Notes under the pieces: model-generated
What the model was told of the DNA's origin: nothing
What the model saw: only the letters and a program-made list of their open reading frames with translations
The model's database searches: none
Source of the DNA: W1P20-047 sp045118335
Lineage (GTDB): Bacteria; Actinomycetota; Coriobacteriia; Coriobacteriales; Eggerthellaceae
Assembly (NCBI GenBank): GCA_045118335.1
Contig: JBGUXY010000053.1
Span: forward strand, 1 to 64,000
Length of the DNA: 64,000 nucleotides
Direction of reading: 5' to 3'
In this document: positions 39,790-49,299 of the stretch, piece by piece
Layout of the letters: each line of letters opens with the position of its first letter
How positions within the stretch are numbered: the stretch's first letter is position 1
Translations under genes and position numbers: made by a program

Positions 39790-41079
39790 ATGTGGACGAG
39801 AATAGAATTAAAGGAAAAGGCGAAGGTTGCCTTGAAGGGCAATTATTGGAAAGCGGTGCTGGTGGGAGTGCTGCTCCTGTTCGCTGCTGGCGGCATGGGC
39901 AGCTCGGTTTCGGGTTCGCCGTCCGCTGCGATTCCGGGGCTGTCGCTTTCCGATAACAACGATTCCAGCGTCGTCTACGACAACGATTACTACTACGACT
40001 ACGATTACGACGATTACTACTATTTCGATGACGAGTACTATGACGAGTATTTCAACGATCTCGACTCATATGACGTCGATAGCGGCTCCGACCTCCCGTT
40101 GATTGCGGTGGTCCTTACAGGATTGGGCCTGCTCGTGGTGTTTTTGGCCGTATTTGCCGTGATTCTGGCGATTGACATCCTCATCGCCAATCCGCTGCTC
40201 GTGGGCATTCGGCGGTTCTTCTTGCGCAGCTTGAACCAGAAAGCCGACGTGAAGGAAGTCACCTATGCCTTCGACAACGGCAACTACGTGGAGCTCATCA
40301 AGACCATGTTCCTGCGCGATTTGTTCACCGTGCTGTGGTCTTTGCTGTTTGTCGTTCCGGGTATCGTGAAATCGTATGAATACCGCATGATTCCCTATCT
40401 GCTGGCAGAAGACCCGTACATGACCAAAGACCAGGCCTTTGCCGAAAGCAAGCGCATGATGACCGGCCAGAAGTGGAACGCTTTCGTGCTCGACCTTTCT
40501 TTCCTGGGTTGGAACATCCTTTCCGCGTGCACGCTGGGCATTCTGGGCGTCTTCTACGTCGGGCCGTATCAGGCGCTCGCTAACGCGGCACTTTACGAGA
40601 AGCTGCGCTACGGCCTGCCCGCTCCGACCGATTCGCACTACGCTCCGACGGGGAAGGCGCCCGTCGCTCCTGCCAATGCTGCGCCGGTCCCACCGATATA
40701 TGCAGCTCCGGTACAGCCCGTCGCTGGCGCTGCAAGGCAGGCTGCTCCCGTAGTGCCGCAAGGAGCCCCCATCGCAACCTATGCGAATTCGGTTATGCCA
40801 ACAGAAGCGCCGGTTGCTCCCTTAACGGCTCCCGCCGCAGCGCAGGAAGCACCCACTGCATCTTCTGTTAACCCAGCCGCATCGTCGGATGTGCCCATTG
40901 CGCCTTACGCGAACCCGATTGCCGCAGCGCCAGATGCAGCCTCGGGAGTTTTCGAAATGCTTGACGATACGCCCATGTCCCCGATGGCGTCTTGTGATGC
41001 GACCGTCGAAGACGACCCTGCAGTTGCGGACGCACCGGCAGATGACGGGGCTGTTGCAGGCGATTGTGGGCAGGCGTAG
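39790..41079 (+). CDS. DUF975-family membrane protein with Asp/Tyr-rich loop
   Basis: 429 residues from ATG 39790, with GCAGGAGGC upstream. The N-terminus (LKEKAKVALKGNYWKAVLVGVLLLF) is the typical DUF975 start. Several membrane spans follow, and the conserved cytoplasmic segment SYEYRMIPYLLAEDPYMTKDQAFAESKRMM is diagnostic. Between span 1 and span 2 lies an extracytoplasmic loop of about 45 residues made almost entirely of Asp and Tyr. The C-terminal 150 residues are Pro/Ala-rich, low complexity. Function is unknown. A response regulator gene follows after 111 bases. Confidence 0.82.
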   Translation: MWTRIELKEKAKVALKGNYWKAVLVGVLLLFAAGGMGSSVSGSPSAAIPGLSLSDNNDSSVVYDNDYYYDYDYDDYYYFDDEYYDEYFNDLDSYDVDSGSDLPLIAVVLTGLGLLVVFLAVFAVILAIDILIANPLLVGIRRFFLRSLNQKADVKEVTYAFDNGNYVELIKTMFLRDLFTVLWSLLFVVPGIVKSYEYRMIPYLLAEDPYMTKDQAFAESKRMMTGQKWNAFVLDLSFLGWNILSACTLGILGVFYVGPYQALANAALYEKLRYGLPAPTDSHYAPTGKAPVAPANAAPVPPIYAAPVQPVAGAARQAAPVVPQGAPIATYANSVMPTEAPVAPLTAPAAAQEAPTASSVNPAASSDVPIAPYANPIAAAPDAASGVFEMLDDTPMSPMASCDATVEDDPAVADAPADDGAVAGDCGQA

Positions 41080-41190
41080 TATTCAAGCGGCGGAAATCGT
41101 ACGCAAACGCTCGCAAGCGGGGGCAGCGGATCGTCGAATCGAGATGATTCGACGCCGCTGCTCCCGCCGAAGTGCATTCGGAGGAAAGCC

Positions 41191-41880
41191 ATGCCCTACC
41201 GTATTCTCGTCGCAGACGACGAAAAGGACATTCGCAGCGTGTTGGCGCTGTATCTGGAAAACGCCGGTTACGAAGTGGTGGAGGCGGAAGACGGAGAGCA
41301 GACGCTGCGGGTCTTGAGTTCTCAGCCCATCGACTTGTGCCTGCTCGACATCATGATGCCCAAGCTCGATGGCTACCAGGTGCTCAAACAGGTGCGCCAA
41401 GTAAACGACGTGCCGGTGATAGTCATATCCGCCAAGGGCCAAGACCCCGAAAAGATCTTGGGTTTGAACCTGGGGGCCGACGACTACATGGTGAAGCCCT
41501 TCAATCCCCTGGAAGCAGTTGCACGCGTGAATTCCAATATCCGGCGCGCGAAGGGCATGGTACCCCAGCAGCGGCGACGCTCCATGCCCGCATTGCGCTG
41601 CCGTGATTTGGAGCTCGATATCGAATCGTGCACGCTCACTCGCGCAGGGTCCGACATCGACCTCACGCCGGTGGAATACCGCATCATGGCGATGCTCATG
41701 GAGCATCCGGGCCGCGTGTTCACCAAGCAGCAGATATACGAATGCGGTTGGGAAGAAGACTACATTGCCGCCGAGAACAGCGTGATGGTGTGCCTTAGCA
41801 AGCTGCGCGCGAAGCTCGGCGACGAACCGCAAGCCTACATCAAGACGATTCGTGGATTGGGCTATAGGCTGGAGAGATAA
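41191..41880 (+). CDS. OmpR-family response regulator
   Basis: 229 residues; GGAGGAAAGCC precedes the ATG. The receiver domain has VADDEKD, the phospho-acceptor Asp in CLLDIMMPKLDGYQ, VISAKG and VKPFNP. The C-terminal winged helix includes DLTPVEYRIMAMLMEHPGRVFTKQQIYE and NSVMVCLSKLRAKLGDEPQAYIKTIRGLGYRLE. The overall pattern is VanR-like. It is translationally coupled to the kinase gene, whose ATG overlaps this stop codon. Confidence 0.95.
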   Translation: MPYRILVADDEKDIRSVLALYLENAGYEVVEAEDGEQTLRVLSSQPIDLCLLDIMMPKLDGYQVLKQVRQVNDVPVIVISAKGQDPEKILGLNLGADDYMVKPFNPLEAVARVNSNIRRAKGMVPQQRRRSMPALRCRDLELDIESCTLTRAGSDIDLTPVEYRIMAMLMEHPGRVFTKQQIYECGWEEDYIAAENSVMVCLSKLRAKLGDEPQAYIKTIRGLGYRLER

Positions 41881-43025
41881 TGGGCAGGCGCACGGATAGG
41901 GAAAAGAAAAAGAGCAAGAAAAAGAGGAGAGCTTCCGAAAACCCCTTCGAGAAGAACAGCCTGGTTTTTTACCTGGTGAGCCGCTTCATCGTGGTGCTCA
42001 TCTTGGTCATGGCTGCCGAGTCGGCGGTGGTGTGGCTGGAAAGCTCTCTGTTTCGGCCTGCTCTAGAGCCCTTCGTCGACGGATATGTGGCATCCTCGCT
42101 GCAGACGACGTCGGTCGCGGGGCTTGTACGTTGGATGGTTTCCTTGCTCGGGACTATGATTCAGGCGGGAAACGCCCAGTTCATGGGTCTGGCACGGGAA
42201 TCGTTCGTGCTGTTGCTGATCGTGGCGATGCTGCTGATGCTGCTGGCTCCGCTGCTCGTTGGGGCATTGGTGTTTGCTTTGGCAATCGTGCGCAAGGTGC
42301 GAGTTTTGCAGAAGCGTCGCGAGGAGGAAATCGCGCGGGTCAATCGTCAGCGCAGCCAGTTCATCACCGATGTCGCGCATGATTTGCGCACCCCCATCAT
42401 GGCTGTTTCCGGCATGGCGCATGCGCTTTCCGATGGCCTGGTCCAAGATTGCGCCATGCAAGAGGAATACCTGCGTTCCATATGCGATAAGACCGACAAG
42501 CTAGGTGAGCTCGTCTCGTCGGTGTTCGATTACGCGAAGCTGGGTAGCGTTGGCTTCAGCCTTCAGCGCGAGATGCTGAACTTGCCAGAGCTTCTCTTGC
42601 GCGAGGCGGCCGTTGCCTATACCGATGCCGAGGAAGCTGGCATCGAGCTTTCGGTTCACGTTCCCGAAGACCGCTGCACGGTGAATGCCGACCCCGTGCA
42701 GCTAAGCCGCGTGGTGGCGAACCTGCTTTCCAATGCCATCAGGCACAACGAGGCGGGAACGGAAGTAGCGTTGATGACGGTCCGCCAGGCGGGCATGGTT
42801 TACGTGGTCGTGGCAGATGCGGGTGCGATGCTAACCGAAGACCCCGACGACCTGTTCCAGCCGTTTACACGCGGCGACACTTCGCGCTCCGATGCGGGCG
42901 GCAGTGGTCTGGGCCTTTCCATCTGCAAGCGTGTGGCAGACATGCACGGTTTCGGGCTCACCCTTGTGCAGCCCTACGGCCGCTTCCCGAAGGCGTTCGT
43001 GCTTCAGTGTCCCGTGGAGAACTGA
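41880..43025 (+). CDS. Sensor histidine kinase, partner of the upstream regulator
   Basis: 381 residues; its ATG shares one base with the regulator's TAA. A basic N-terminus leads to a first membrane span (LVFYLVSRFIVVLILVM) and a second around residue 100-135, with a short external loop. The H-box is FITDVAHDLRTPIMAVSGM, the N-box VVANLLSNAIRHNEAG, and the G2 box GGSGLGLSICKRVADMHG. The G1 box reads DAGAML rather than DxGxG, a mild deviation. The small loop suggests the signal is sensed in or at the membrane; the flanking membrane proteins may be targets. Confidence 0.92.
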   Translation: MGRRTDREKKKSKKKRRASENPFEKNSLVFYLVSRFIVVLILVMAAESAVVWLESSLFRPALEPFVDGYVASSLQTTSVAGLVRWMVSLLGTMIQAGNAQFMGLARESFVLLLIVAMLLMLLAPLLVGALVFALAIVRKVRVLQKRREEEIARVNRQRSQFITDVAHDLRTPIMAVSGMAHALSDGLVQDCAMQEEYLRSICDKTDKLGELVSSVFDYAKLGSVGFSLQREMLNLPELLLREAAVAYTDAEEAGIELSVHVPEDRCTVNADPVQLSRVVANLLSNAIRHNEAGTEVALMTVRQAGMVYVVVADAGAMLTEDPDDLFQPFTRGDTSRSDAGGSGLGLSICKRVADMHGFGLTLVQPYGRFPKAFVLQCPVEN

Positions 43026-43102
43026 CGGCCGTCCATGGTGGTTATCGCAAGTTTCCGTCGCGCTTTTAAGGATGCGCAACCCGACGATAAGGAGCGCAAT
43101 CT

Positions 43103-43675
43103 ATGAACGACTATTCCGAACAGCTTAGGCAAATCGCGACAGGGCACGCGTTGCTTGCTGCGTGCGCCGCGCTATACCTTATCTGGTGGTGCGTTTTCTT
43201 TCGTCCGCGCGCTCAATCGCCACAGGGAATCGAATACGTTTTGGGCGTCGCGTTCATTTTGGGCGCAGTGGCGCTTGGCGCAATTGCCGTGGCGAAAACC
43301 GTCCAGGCGGTGGGCGCACTGCCATCGGCCATCCCGGGCTTTGCTGTCGTCGTTGTGGCAATGGTGTTGTATGTCGTGCTGCTGATTGCTACTACCACGA
43401 TCTTCGACCGGCCCGTGACAACGGAGCTTTTGCTGATCGTAGCTTGGCTGGCGTTGGAGGCTTTCGTGTTGTCGGCCCTTGTCGCAACGGGCATGCCTGC
43501 CGGCATGGTGACATTATGCGTCTTGCTCGTTGCGGCGGCTTTCGTTGCGAGCATGGTTTGCTACGTGCTGTATTACAAGCTTTCGGGAACTGCGGCCTTT
43601 CTTGATGGATGCGGGCCGCTGGTTGCGGTGGGCATCCTAAGCACGCTGTTCGCCCTGCTCCTTCGCCTGCAATAG
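43103..43675 (+). CDS. Six-span membrane protein of unknown function
   Basis: 190 residues behind AAGGAGCGCAATCT. Five to six hydrophobic helices cover most of the protein (for example AALYLIWWCVFF, VLGVAFILGAVALGAIAV, GFAVVVVAMVLYVVLLIATTTIF and LVAVGILSTLFALLLRLQ). No family is recognised. It lies 77 bases downstream of the histidine kinase and may share its transcript. Confidence 0.7.
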   Translation: MNDYSEQLRQIATGHALLAACAALYLIWWCVFFRPRAQSPQGIEYVLGVAFILGAVALGAIAVAKTVQAVGALPSAIPGFAVVVVAMVLYVVLLIATTTIFDRPVTTELLLIVAWLALEAFVLSALVATGMPAGMVTLCVLLVAAAFVASMVCYVLYYKLSGTAAFLDGCGPLVAVGILSTLFALLLRLQ

Positions 43676-43711
43676 GAGGCTTCCCGATCTAGCAGGCGTC
43701 TATTCCAAGCA

Positions 43712-43745
43712 GGGGCCAATTTGGCGCCCCCCTTTGCAAGAGAAG
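43712..43745 (+). terminator. Weak terminator between convergent genes
   Basis: GGGGC pairs with GCCCC over CCAATTTGGC, followed by CCCTTTGC. It lies between the membrane protein and the convergent ABC transporter. Confidence 0.4.
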
Positions 43746-43783
43746 ACGGTTCCGGTATTGCAGAGGAGCGTCTTTACCGGGGC

Positions 43784-45583
43784 CTATTCCAGGTAGGCGC
43801 CGGTTTGGCGGTTCCACAGGTGTGCGTACTCACCGCCGGCTTCGATAAGCTGGGCGTGCGGTCCGTCTTCGACCACCTTGCCGTTTTCCAGCACCACGAT
43901 GCGGTCCAGGCTTGCAACGGTGGACAGGCGGTGTGCCACGACGATGGATGTGCGTCCGGCCATGAGCTTCGCCAACGCGTCTTGCACCAAGTGCTCGCTT
44001 TCGGAATCGAGCGCGCTCGTTGCCTCGTCGAGCACGAGGATGGGGCAGTTGGCCAACATGGCACGCGCAATGGCGATGCGTTGGCGTTGCCCGCCCGAGA
44101 GCTTGATGCCACGCTCGCCCGTGACGGTCTGGAAGCCCTGCGGCAGCTTCTCGATGAACTCGAGCGCGTTTGCCTGTTCGGCCGCGGTACGGATTTCCTC
44201 CATCGTTGCATTGGGCTTGCCATAGCTGATGTTTTCCGCGATGGTGCGGTGGAACAGCAGCGCCTCTTGCGGCACATAGGCGATATTGCGTCGCAGGCTT
44301 TGTTGCGTACAATCGGCGACGTTTTGACCATCTACCAGGATCTGGCCTTCCTGAATGTCGCTCAGGCGGAGCAAAAGCTTTGTGAGCGTGGTTTTCCCCG
44401 CGCCGCTCATACCCACGAGTCCAATGCGCTGACCTGCAGGAATGTGCAGATCGAAGCCTTCGAACACGCGGGTGAGCGCACCGCCGTCAACATAGGAGAA
44501 GCCGATGTCCACAAAGTCGATGTCGCCGCGGATCACCTGCATGTCGGGAGCGCCGGGCGCATCTGCTACCAGGCGGGGCTCGTCGAGTATCTCGGTCATG
44601 CCGCTCGCATCACCGAATGCGCGGTTCAGCCGCTGAAGGCCGGCGTTGATGAAGTTAAACTGGTTCGTGACGCTGTAGGTGTAGGTGAACATCATCACCA
44701 GCGTACCGGGGGTTATGCCAAACCATGCATTACCGCCCGAGATGAACACTGCTACGACACTCATGATCACGAGTGCGATGCAGGCTGTCACGATACCGCG
44801 CATGAGGCTTGCCATCATGCGTTTGCTGTCGCGGGCGACAACCTCTCGATTGGCGGCATCGAACAGGTCGCGCTCGTAATCCTCGCGGCCATAGGTTTTC
44901 ACGGAAAGGATGTTGGCAACGCTGTCGGAAAGCTCGCCGGATAGGTTGTTTTGCGCGCTTGCTGCCTGCTCGTTGAGGTTGAGGATGCGCTTGTACATGC
45001 GGTAGCTCACAAACGCGTATATGGCCAACATGAACATGAGGATAACGGTGTAGAGTGGCACGCGCGGCCCCAGTAGCAGGCAGATGAACACGATAGCTTC
45101 GATAAGCGGCAGCACTGGCCAGGTAATCACCTCTATGAGCTGGTTGTACGCGTTCATGTATTTGCTTGTCTGGCTCACGAGCGTTCCGCCGAAGCGATTC
45201 GAATGGAAGCTCATCGACTGGTTGCACAGCGCGTCGAACGCTTGCGTGGCCAAGTCGTAGTTCACGGCGATTTCCAGCTTCCACAGCGTGTAGTCCTGTA
45301 GCTTGCTGAAGCCCTGTCCGAACAGGTTGATAAGAACAAGCGCCAAGATGTACGGTCCGAACACGGGGAATACTTGGTCGGCCGATACCGGGTCGGCCGC
45401 CACGCGGTCGACGATCAGGCTCATCATGAAGGGGTTGGCATAGGTGAGCAAAAAGCCGAATCCGATGGTGGCAAGAACGAGTGTCACGAAATAGCCCATG
45501 TGGTTTTTGGTTGCCTGCCAATAAAAGTGTATGGTTCGCCGTGCGGTGGAAGGCATTGCTGGTTTCTTGGCGGTGCTTGTCAT
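43784..45583 (-). CDS. ABC exporter with fused membrane and ATPase domains
   Basis: 599 residues from ATG 45583 (CAGGAACGCAC upstream on the minus strand); the open frame to 45820 is not supported by a ribosome site. Six spans in the first 320 residues are followed by the nucleotide-binding domain: Walker A GMSGAGKTT, LSGGQRQR signature, Walker B ILVLDEATSALDSES and the switch His in VVAHRLST. The layout is MsbA/MdlB-like, acting as a homodimer or with a partner. There is no N-terminal C39 peptidase domain, so it cannot itself process double-glycine leaders. Substrate unknown. Confidence 0.93.
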   Translation of the reverse strand: MTSTAKKPAMPSTARRTIHFYWQATKNHMGYFVTLVLATIGFGFLLTYANPFMMSLIVDRVAADPVSADQVFPVFGPYILALVLINLFGQGFSKLQDYTLWKLEIAVNYDLATQAFDALCNQSMSFHSNRFGGTLVSQTSKYMNAYNQLIEVITWPVLPLIEAIVFICLLLGPRVPLYTVILMFMLAIYAFVSYRMYKRILNLNEQAASAQNNLSGELSDSVANILSVKTYGREDYERDLFDAANREVVARDSKRMMASLMRGIVTACIALVIMSVVAVFISGGNAWFGITPGTLVMMFTYTYSVTNQFNFINAGLQRLNRAFGDASGMTEILDEPRLVADAPGAPDMQVIRGDIDFVDIGFSYVDGGALTRVFEGFDLHIPAGQRIGLVGMSGAGKTTLTKLLLRLSDIQEGQILVDGQNVADCTQQSLRRNIAYVPQEALLFHRTIAENISYGKPNATMEEIRTAAEQANALEFIEKLPQGFQTVTGERGIKLSGGQRQRIAIARAMLANCPILVLDEATSALDSESEHLVQDALAKLMAGRTSIVVAHRLSTVASLDRIVVLENGKVVEDGPHAQLIEAGGEYAHLWNRQTGAYLE

Positions 45584-45757
45584 GTGCGTTCCTGTTCGTA
45601 GTGCTAAGTTCCGTTCAATACGATACCACAGCCGTTTCCTGTGATGATGGGGTGCTGCAATGGTGGATTCTCTGTCGATTTGTTGTCGAGAAACACCCAA
45701 ATGAGCGACAAAAAGCGCCAATGAGTTGCTTATTCTACTATACGGTGAAAATGAGTA

Positions 45758-45786
45758 TTGACGCTCGCGATAACCAATCCTATCTT
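45758..45786 (+). promoter_or_regulatory. Promoter of the transporter-TetR fusion gene
   Basis: TTGACG (45758-45763), a 17-base spacer and TATCTT (45781-45786), 57 bases before the start codon. The 258-base divergent gap with the ABC gene is AT-rich. Confidence 0.6.
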
Positions 45787-45842
45787 CCACGATATTCATT
45801 ATTTGAGTTGGTTTCTGCAACTAGGAAAGGAGTGCGCTGACG

Positions 45843-47687
45843 ATGGTCAACACGAGCGCAATCAGCAAACGCCATGTTCTCATCTTGGCGGGCGCCATCA
45901 TTGCATTCACGATCGGCTCGGGTTTTGCAACGGGCCAGGAAATCATGCAGTACTACACGTCGTACGGCATGGCCTTCATCGGCACGGTGGTAGTGTTCGC
46001 CGTGCTTTTCCTCTACTACAACTTCAATTTCGCCAAAGCGGGGGCCGAACAGCGCTTTGCGAGGGCGAATGACATCTACAAGTACTACTGCGGCAAGAAG
46101 CTCGGCACGGTTTTGGACTACTATTCGACGGCGTTTTGCTACATGTCGTTTTGGGTCATGATAGGTGGTGCGGCATCCACGTTGCAACAGCAGTATGCAT
46201 TGCCCCACGTCGTCGGCGGCATCGTGCTCGCCGCCATTACCATCGTCACGGTAGCCGCTGGCCTTGACAAGCTGGTTGATGCCATCGGCATCGTCGGGCC
46301 CATTATCGTCGTGCTCGTCATCATCATCGCCATCGTCACCCTGGTGGGCAACGCCAGCAGCATGCCCGATGGGCTGGCGGCCATTGCCAGCGCGCCCGAT
46401 GGGTTGCAAGGTGCTACGGCCGACAACAACATCAAGCAGGCGGCGGCCGACGGTGTCGTGCCGGGTTGGCTGATGTCCGGCTTTTCCTATGCGGGTTTCG
46501 TATTGCTGTGGTTTGCTGCTTTCACTTCTGCTCTGGGCATGAAAAACAAACTGGTCGAGCTCAACAGGGGTATCATCGGTGGCACCATCGCCGTGTGCGC
46601 AGCTATCCTGTTGGTGACGCTGGCGCAGGTTTGCACCATCAACGTCGAATCACTTTCCAACCCGGGCGTCTACGTGTGGAATGCCGACATTCCCAACCTC
46701 ATCTTGGCAGAAAAGATTCTCCCGGCATTCAGCGCCGTGTTCGCCATAGTCGTGTTCGCGGGTATTTACACCACGGCTGTACCCCTGCTGTACAATCCCG
46801 TTTCGCGCTTTGCCGAAGAGGGTACTATGCGCTTCCGTCTTCTGGCTCTGGCCTTGGGAATCATCGGTACGGTTGTCGGTTTGTTCTTGCCATTCCGCGT
46901 ATTGGTTAACGTCATCTACGTCATCAACGGCTATGTAGGTGCTGCACTGCTGATCTTCATGGTGGCTCGCAACATCCGCGACTTCGTTCGCAAGCGCAGC
47001 GGTGCTGTGGACGATGTCAGCACAGGCGTGCAGCCCGAGGCCGTCTATGCCGCGGAAGGGCAGGACTATGTCGGCGATGGCATGAGTCGTTATGCCGAGG
47101 TGGCCACCAGCGCGTCGACGCGCCAAATCGATGCCATTGCGCGCATCGCCGAGGCTGCTGCAGCGCTGCTGGCAGCTGAAGGGCCGCAAGCCGTCACTGC
47201 AACGCAGGTCGCCGAACAAGCTGGTGTGTCCACGTCTGAGGTCGTCGAGCACTTTGCAAAAAGCGACGAGTTGTTGCTGGAGGCAGCTGAGACGAATGCG
47301 ACTGAATGGGTGGAGCTTGCCCGACGTGCAGCCGACCATGCCGAGTCTCTGTCGCACGAAGAAGCACATGAGCGCATCGTGGAACTGCTGGTGGAAGCAC
47401 ATCTGCCCGCATCCGACTGGGTTCCCGTCAACTGGCTTGGCCAGATGATGCTCGTTGGCGAATCGGATACGGTCATGGGTGTCTATCGCCAGTATCGCCC
47501 CCTCATCAATGCCGAGCTCAGCCGTATCCTCATCCATGCACGCGTGGATATCGAGCCCTGGTTGGTGAAGTCGGTGGTGGATGGTGCCACGATCAAAGCG
47601 GTATCGGAAGGATACATGATTCGGCCTACCGTTACCGAACAGCTGACCAAGCTGCTGGAGTTCAATAGGCTTCCCGTCCAGCGCTAG
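45843..47687 (+). CDS. YkvI-like membrane transporter fused to a TetR-type DNA-binding domain
   Basis: 614 residues. Residues 1-385 form 10-11 membrane spans; AGAIIAFTIGSGFATGQEIMQYYTSYG at the start (with the unwound GSGFATGQE) resembles YkvI, a LeuT-fold family of amino-acid-like permeases. After a 45-residue linker, residues 428-475 match a TetR N-terminal domain: IARIAEAAAALLAAEG, TATQVAEQAGVSTSEVVEHF and AKSDELLLEAA. A helical C-terminal part follows, as in TetR ligand domains. The frame is continuous. An internal ATG at 47082 could allow separate production of the TetR part, but its ribosome site is poor. A promoter lies upstream, a strong terminator downstream. Confidence 0.85.
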   Translation: MVNTSAISKRHVLILAGAIIAFTIGSGFATGQEIMQYYTSYGMAFIGTVVVFAVLFLYYNFNFAKAGAEQRFARANDIYKYYCGKKLGTVLDYYSTAFCYMSFWVMIGGAASTLQQQYALPHVVGGIVLAAITIVTVAAGLDKLVDAIGIVGPIIVVLVIIIAIVTLVGNASSMPDGLAAIASAPDGLQGATADNNIKQAAADGVVPGWLMSGFSYAGFVLLWFAAFTSALGMKNKLVELNRGIIGGTIAVCAAILLVTLAQVCTINVESLSNPGVYVWNADIPNLILAEKILPAFSAVFAIVVFAGIYTTAVPLLYNPVSRFAEEGTMRFRLLALALGIIGTVVGLFLPFRVLVNVIYVINGYVGAALLIFMVARNIRDFVRKRSGAVDDVSTGVQPEAVYAAEGQDYVGDGMSRYAEVATSASTRQIDAIARIAEAAAALLAAEGPQAVTATQVAEQAGVSTSEVVEHFAKSDELLLEAAETNATEWVELARRAADHAESLSHEEAHERIVELLVEAHLPASDWVPVNWLGQMMLVGESDTVMGVYRQYRPLINAELSRILIHARVDIEPWLVKSVVDGATIKAVSEGYMIRPTVTEQLTKLLEFNRLPVQR

Positions 47688-47705
47688 AAGATCGGGAAGC
47701 AGGAA

Positions 47706-47749
47706 AACGGGGCGGACCGACGATTGATCGGTCCGCCCCGTTCGCTTTT
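47706..47749. terminator. Strong bidirectional terminator
   Basis: AACGGGGCGGACCGA pairs with TCGGTCCGCCCCGTT (15 bp), followed by CGCTTTT; it lies between the fusion gene and the convergent GIDE gene. Confidence 0.85.
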
Positions 47750-47769
47750 GCAACGCTATGCTGGCAGCG

Positions 47770-49191
47770 CTAACGCTGCAGGTGTTCTAGAACCTCGGTC
47801 TCTAGTTTGGTGGCGAAGTAGTACGATTGGCTCACCTTGCCCATGGCTTTGCCCATGTACACCTGCTGACCGTTTTTGTACAAATCGCCCAGGCAGTAGA
47901 TGGGGTAGTTCAGCGGCACGACGTCTTCCACGATGCGGTAACCCATGAACGTGTTGTTCGTTTGGGTGTAGGTGGCAGTCGGTGCCGTGGTGGTGTGCGT
48001 TGGCGTTTGGGTGGGGGCATGCGAGCTGCTCGAGCTGCTGCTCATGCTGGCGAGCAAGGCGCTCAACCCTATGTTGAGCAAAGCGCTGCCCAAATCGCCT
48101 GTCTTTCCAGAGCCATATCCGCCGTAGTAGGGGCTCATCGGGCCTCCGAGATAGGGGTTTTGCTGCAAACCGCCCATGCCGGCTCCACCCAGCCCCAGAA
48201 ACGCATCCAAGCCAGTGGGAATCTTGCCCGAGCCCAAGTTCACCGTGGTGACATGCTGTTGCGGCGGCTTGGAACCGCCCAGGCTCACCGAAGAGGAGTG
48301 TTGCTGGGGCTTTCCGCTGCCGATGGGATGCTGCGACGTTGGCTTGCCGTTGAATCCGCCTTTGGGAGGCTTGCCATCGCGGTGCTTTTCGTCGAAGTAG
48401 ACGTTCGAGGCGCTCGGAGCGCCGACTTGCGTTGCGCGTCCAGCTGGGGATTGGGCGCCTGCGAATGCGGGTTGCATGCTCAGGCCTGCGAATCCGAAGG
48501 CGCTATCCATGGCCAAGCGGGCCTTCTCGGGTGCGAGAACCGTCCAGTTCCATACGTTGCGCAGTCCCTCGTGCAAGCCGCGTGCGGTGTCTGCGACCAT
48601 GAGTTTCGCTGCTCCCGTGCCGGAAATCGAAGCGGTTCGGTTGGAAATCGCCTTGCTGAAATCGGACGTGGGACCTTCGATGTGGTTCATCGAGTTCACC
48701 AAGATCACGTTTTTGCCGAACGTGTCCAACGCCACGTATACCTTGGTATCGCACGAGCTGTCGGTGAAGTAGAACGGGTCGAACGAACGCTCTTGGGCGA
48801 CGAGCGTTTCGATCTCGCGGCCGTTCACGCGTTCGATTTTGTAACAGCGCACATCGTAATAGGCCACCTGCCGCTTGCTGTAGGGGGCCGTAACGCCACC
48901 GCTGCTCTGCGTGACGCCCGTGAGCTCGCAGAACTGGCGATAGTTTTGCGTTGTCTGCCCCAGGTCTTCCAAGATGGCCACCTGGTCGACCACGCGGCTC
49001 GTCTGCGTAGCCCTGATGTCGTCGAGGATCTGCTGCTTGTTGCCGTCCACGAGCATCGATGACCCCTGGGTCGTTTGCGTCGGGGCCTGTTCTGCAGCGT
49101 TGTTCTGCTTGGCCTTGCGCATGCCCCTTATCAGAAGCACGACCAACACGATGACCAAGATCAAACCGATAAGCTCTAAAGAATCATCCAT
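47770..49191 (-). CDS. GIDE-domain membrane protein
   Basis: 473 residues from ATG 49191 with GAGGA seven bases upstream. One N-terminal span (LIGLILVIVLVVLLI) anchors it. Residues about 50-190 (DDIRATQTSRVVDQVAILEDLG, VAYYDVRCYKIERVNGRE, SFDPFYFTDSS) resemble the GIDE/MULAN membrane domain, found in bacteria without the E3-ligase RING. The rest is a Gly/Ser/Pro/Thr-rich low-complexity region of about 200 residues and a small C-terminal domain (MGYRIVEDVVPLNYPIYCLGDLY). It lies downstream of pspA on the same strand, so it probably helps in membrane stress. Confidence 0.7.
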   Translation of the reverse strand: MDDSLELIGLILVIVLVVLLIRGMRKAKQNNAAEQAPTQTTQGSSMLVDGNKQQILDDIRATQTSRVVDQVAILEDLGQTTQNYRQFCELTGVTQSSGGVTAPYSKRQVAYYDVRCYKIERVNGREIETLVAQERSFDPFYFTDSSCDTKVYVALDTFGKNVILVNSMNHIEGPTSDFSKAISNRTASISGTGAAKLMVADTARGLHEGLRNVWNWTVLAPEKARLAMDSAFGFAGLSMQPAFAGAQSPAGRATQVGAPSASNVYFDEKHRDGKPPKGGFNGKPTSQHPIGSGKPQQHSSSVSLGGSKPPQQHVTTVNLGSGKIPTGLDAFLGLGGAGMGGLQQNPYLGGPMSPYYGGYGSGKTGDLGSALLNIGLSALLASMSSSSSSSHAPTQTPTHTTTAPTATYTQTNNTFMGYRIVEDVVPLNYPIYCLGDLYKNGQQVYMGKAMGKVSQSYYFATKLETEVLEHLQR

Positions 49192-49299
49192 AATGCCATC
49201 CTCTGGGGAATCAGCTTTTGGGGGTGGGCGCACCGGGCGTGGTGCGCTCGTCGCAACGGTGCATGGGCTCTCGAGGGTGCCACTGCGCCAGAGAGCGGC

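Noticed and set aside
43721..44944. 407-residue frame on the plus strand
   Set aside because: Antisense to the ABC exporter, whose Walker and signature motifs prove the minus strand.
43784..45583. Peptide-processing exporter for the double-glycine peptides
   Set aside because: No N-terminal C39 peptidase domain; the protein begins directly with membrane spans.
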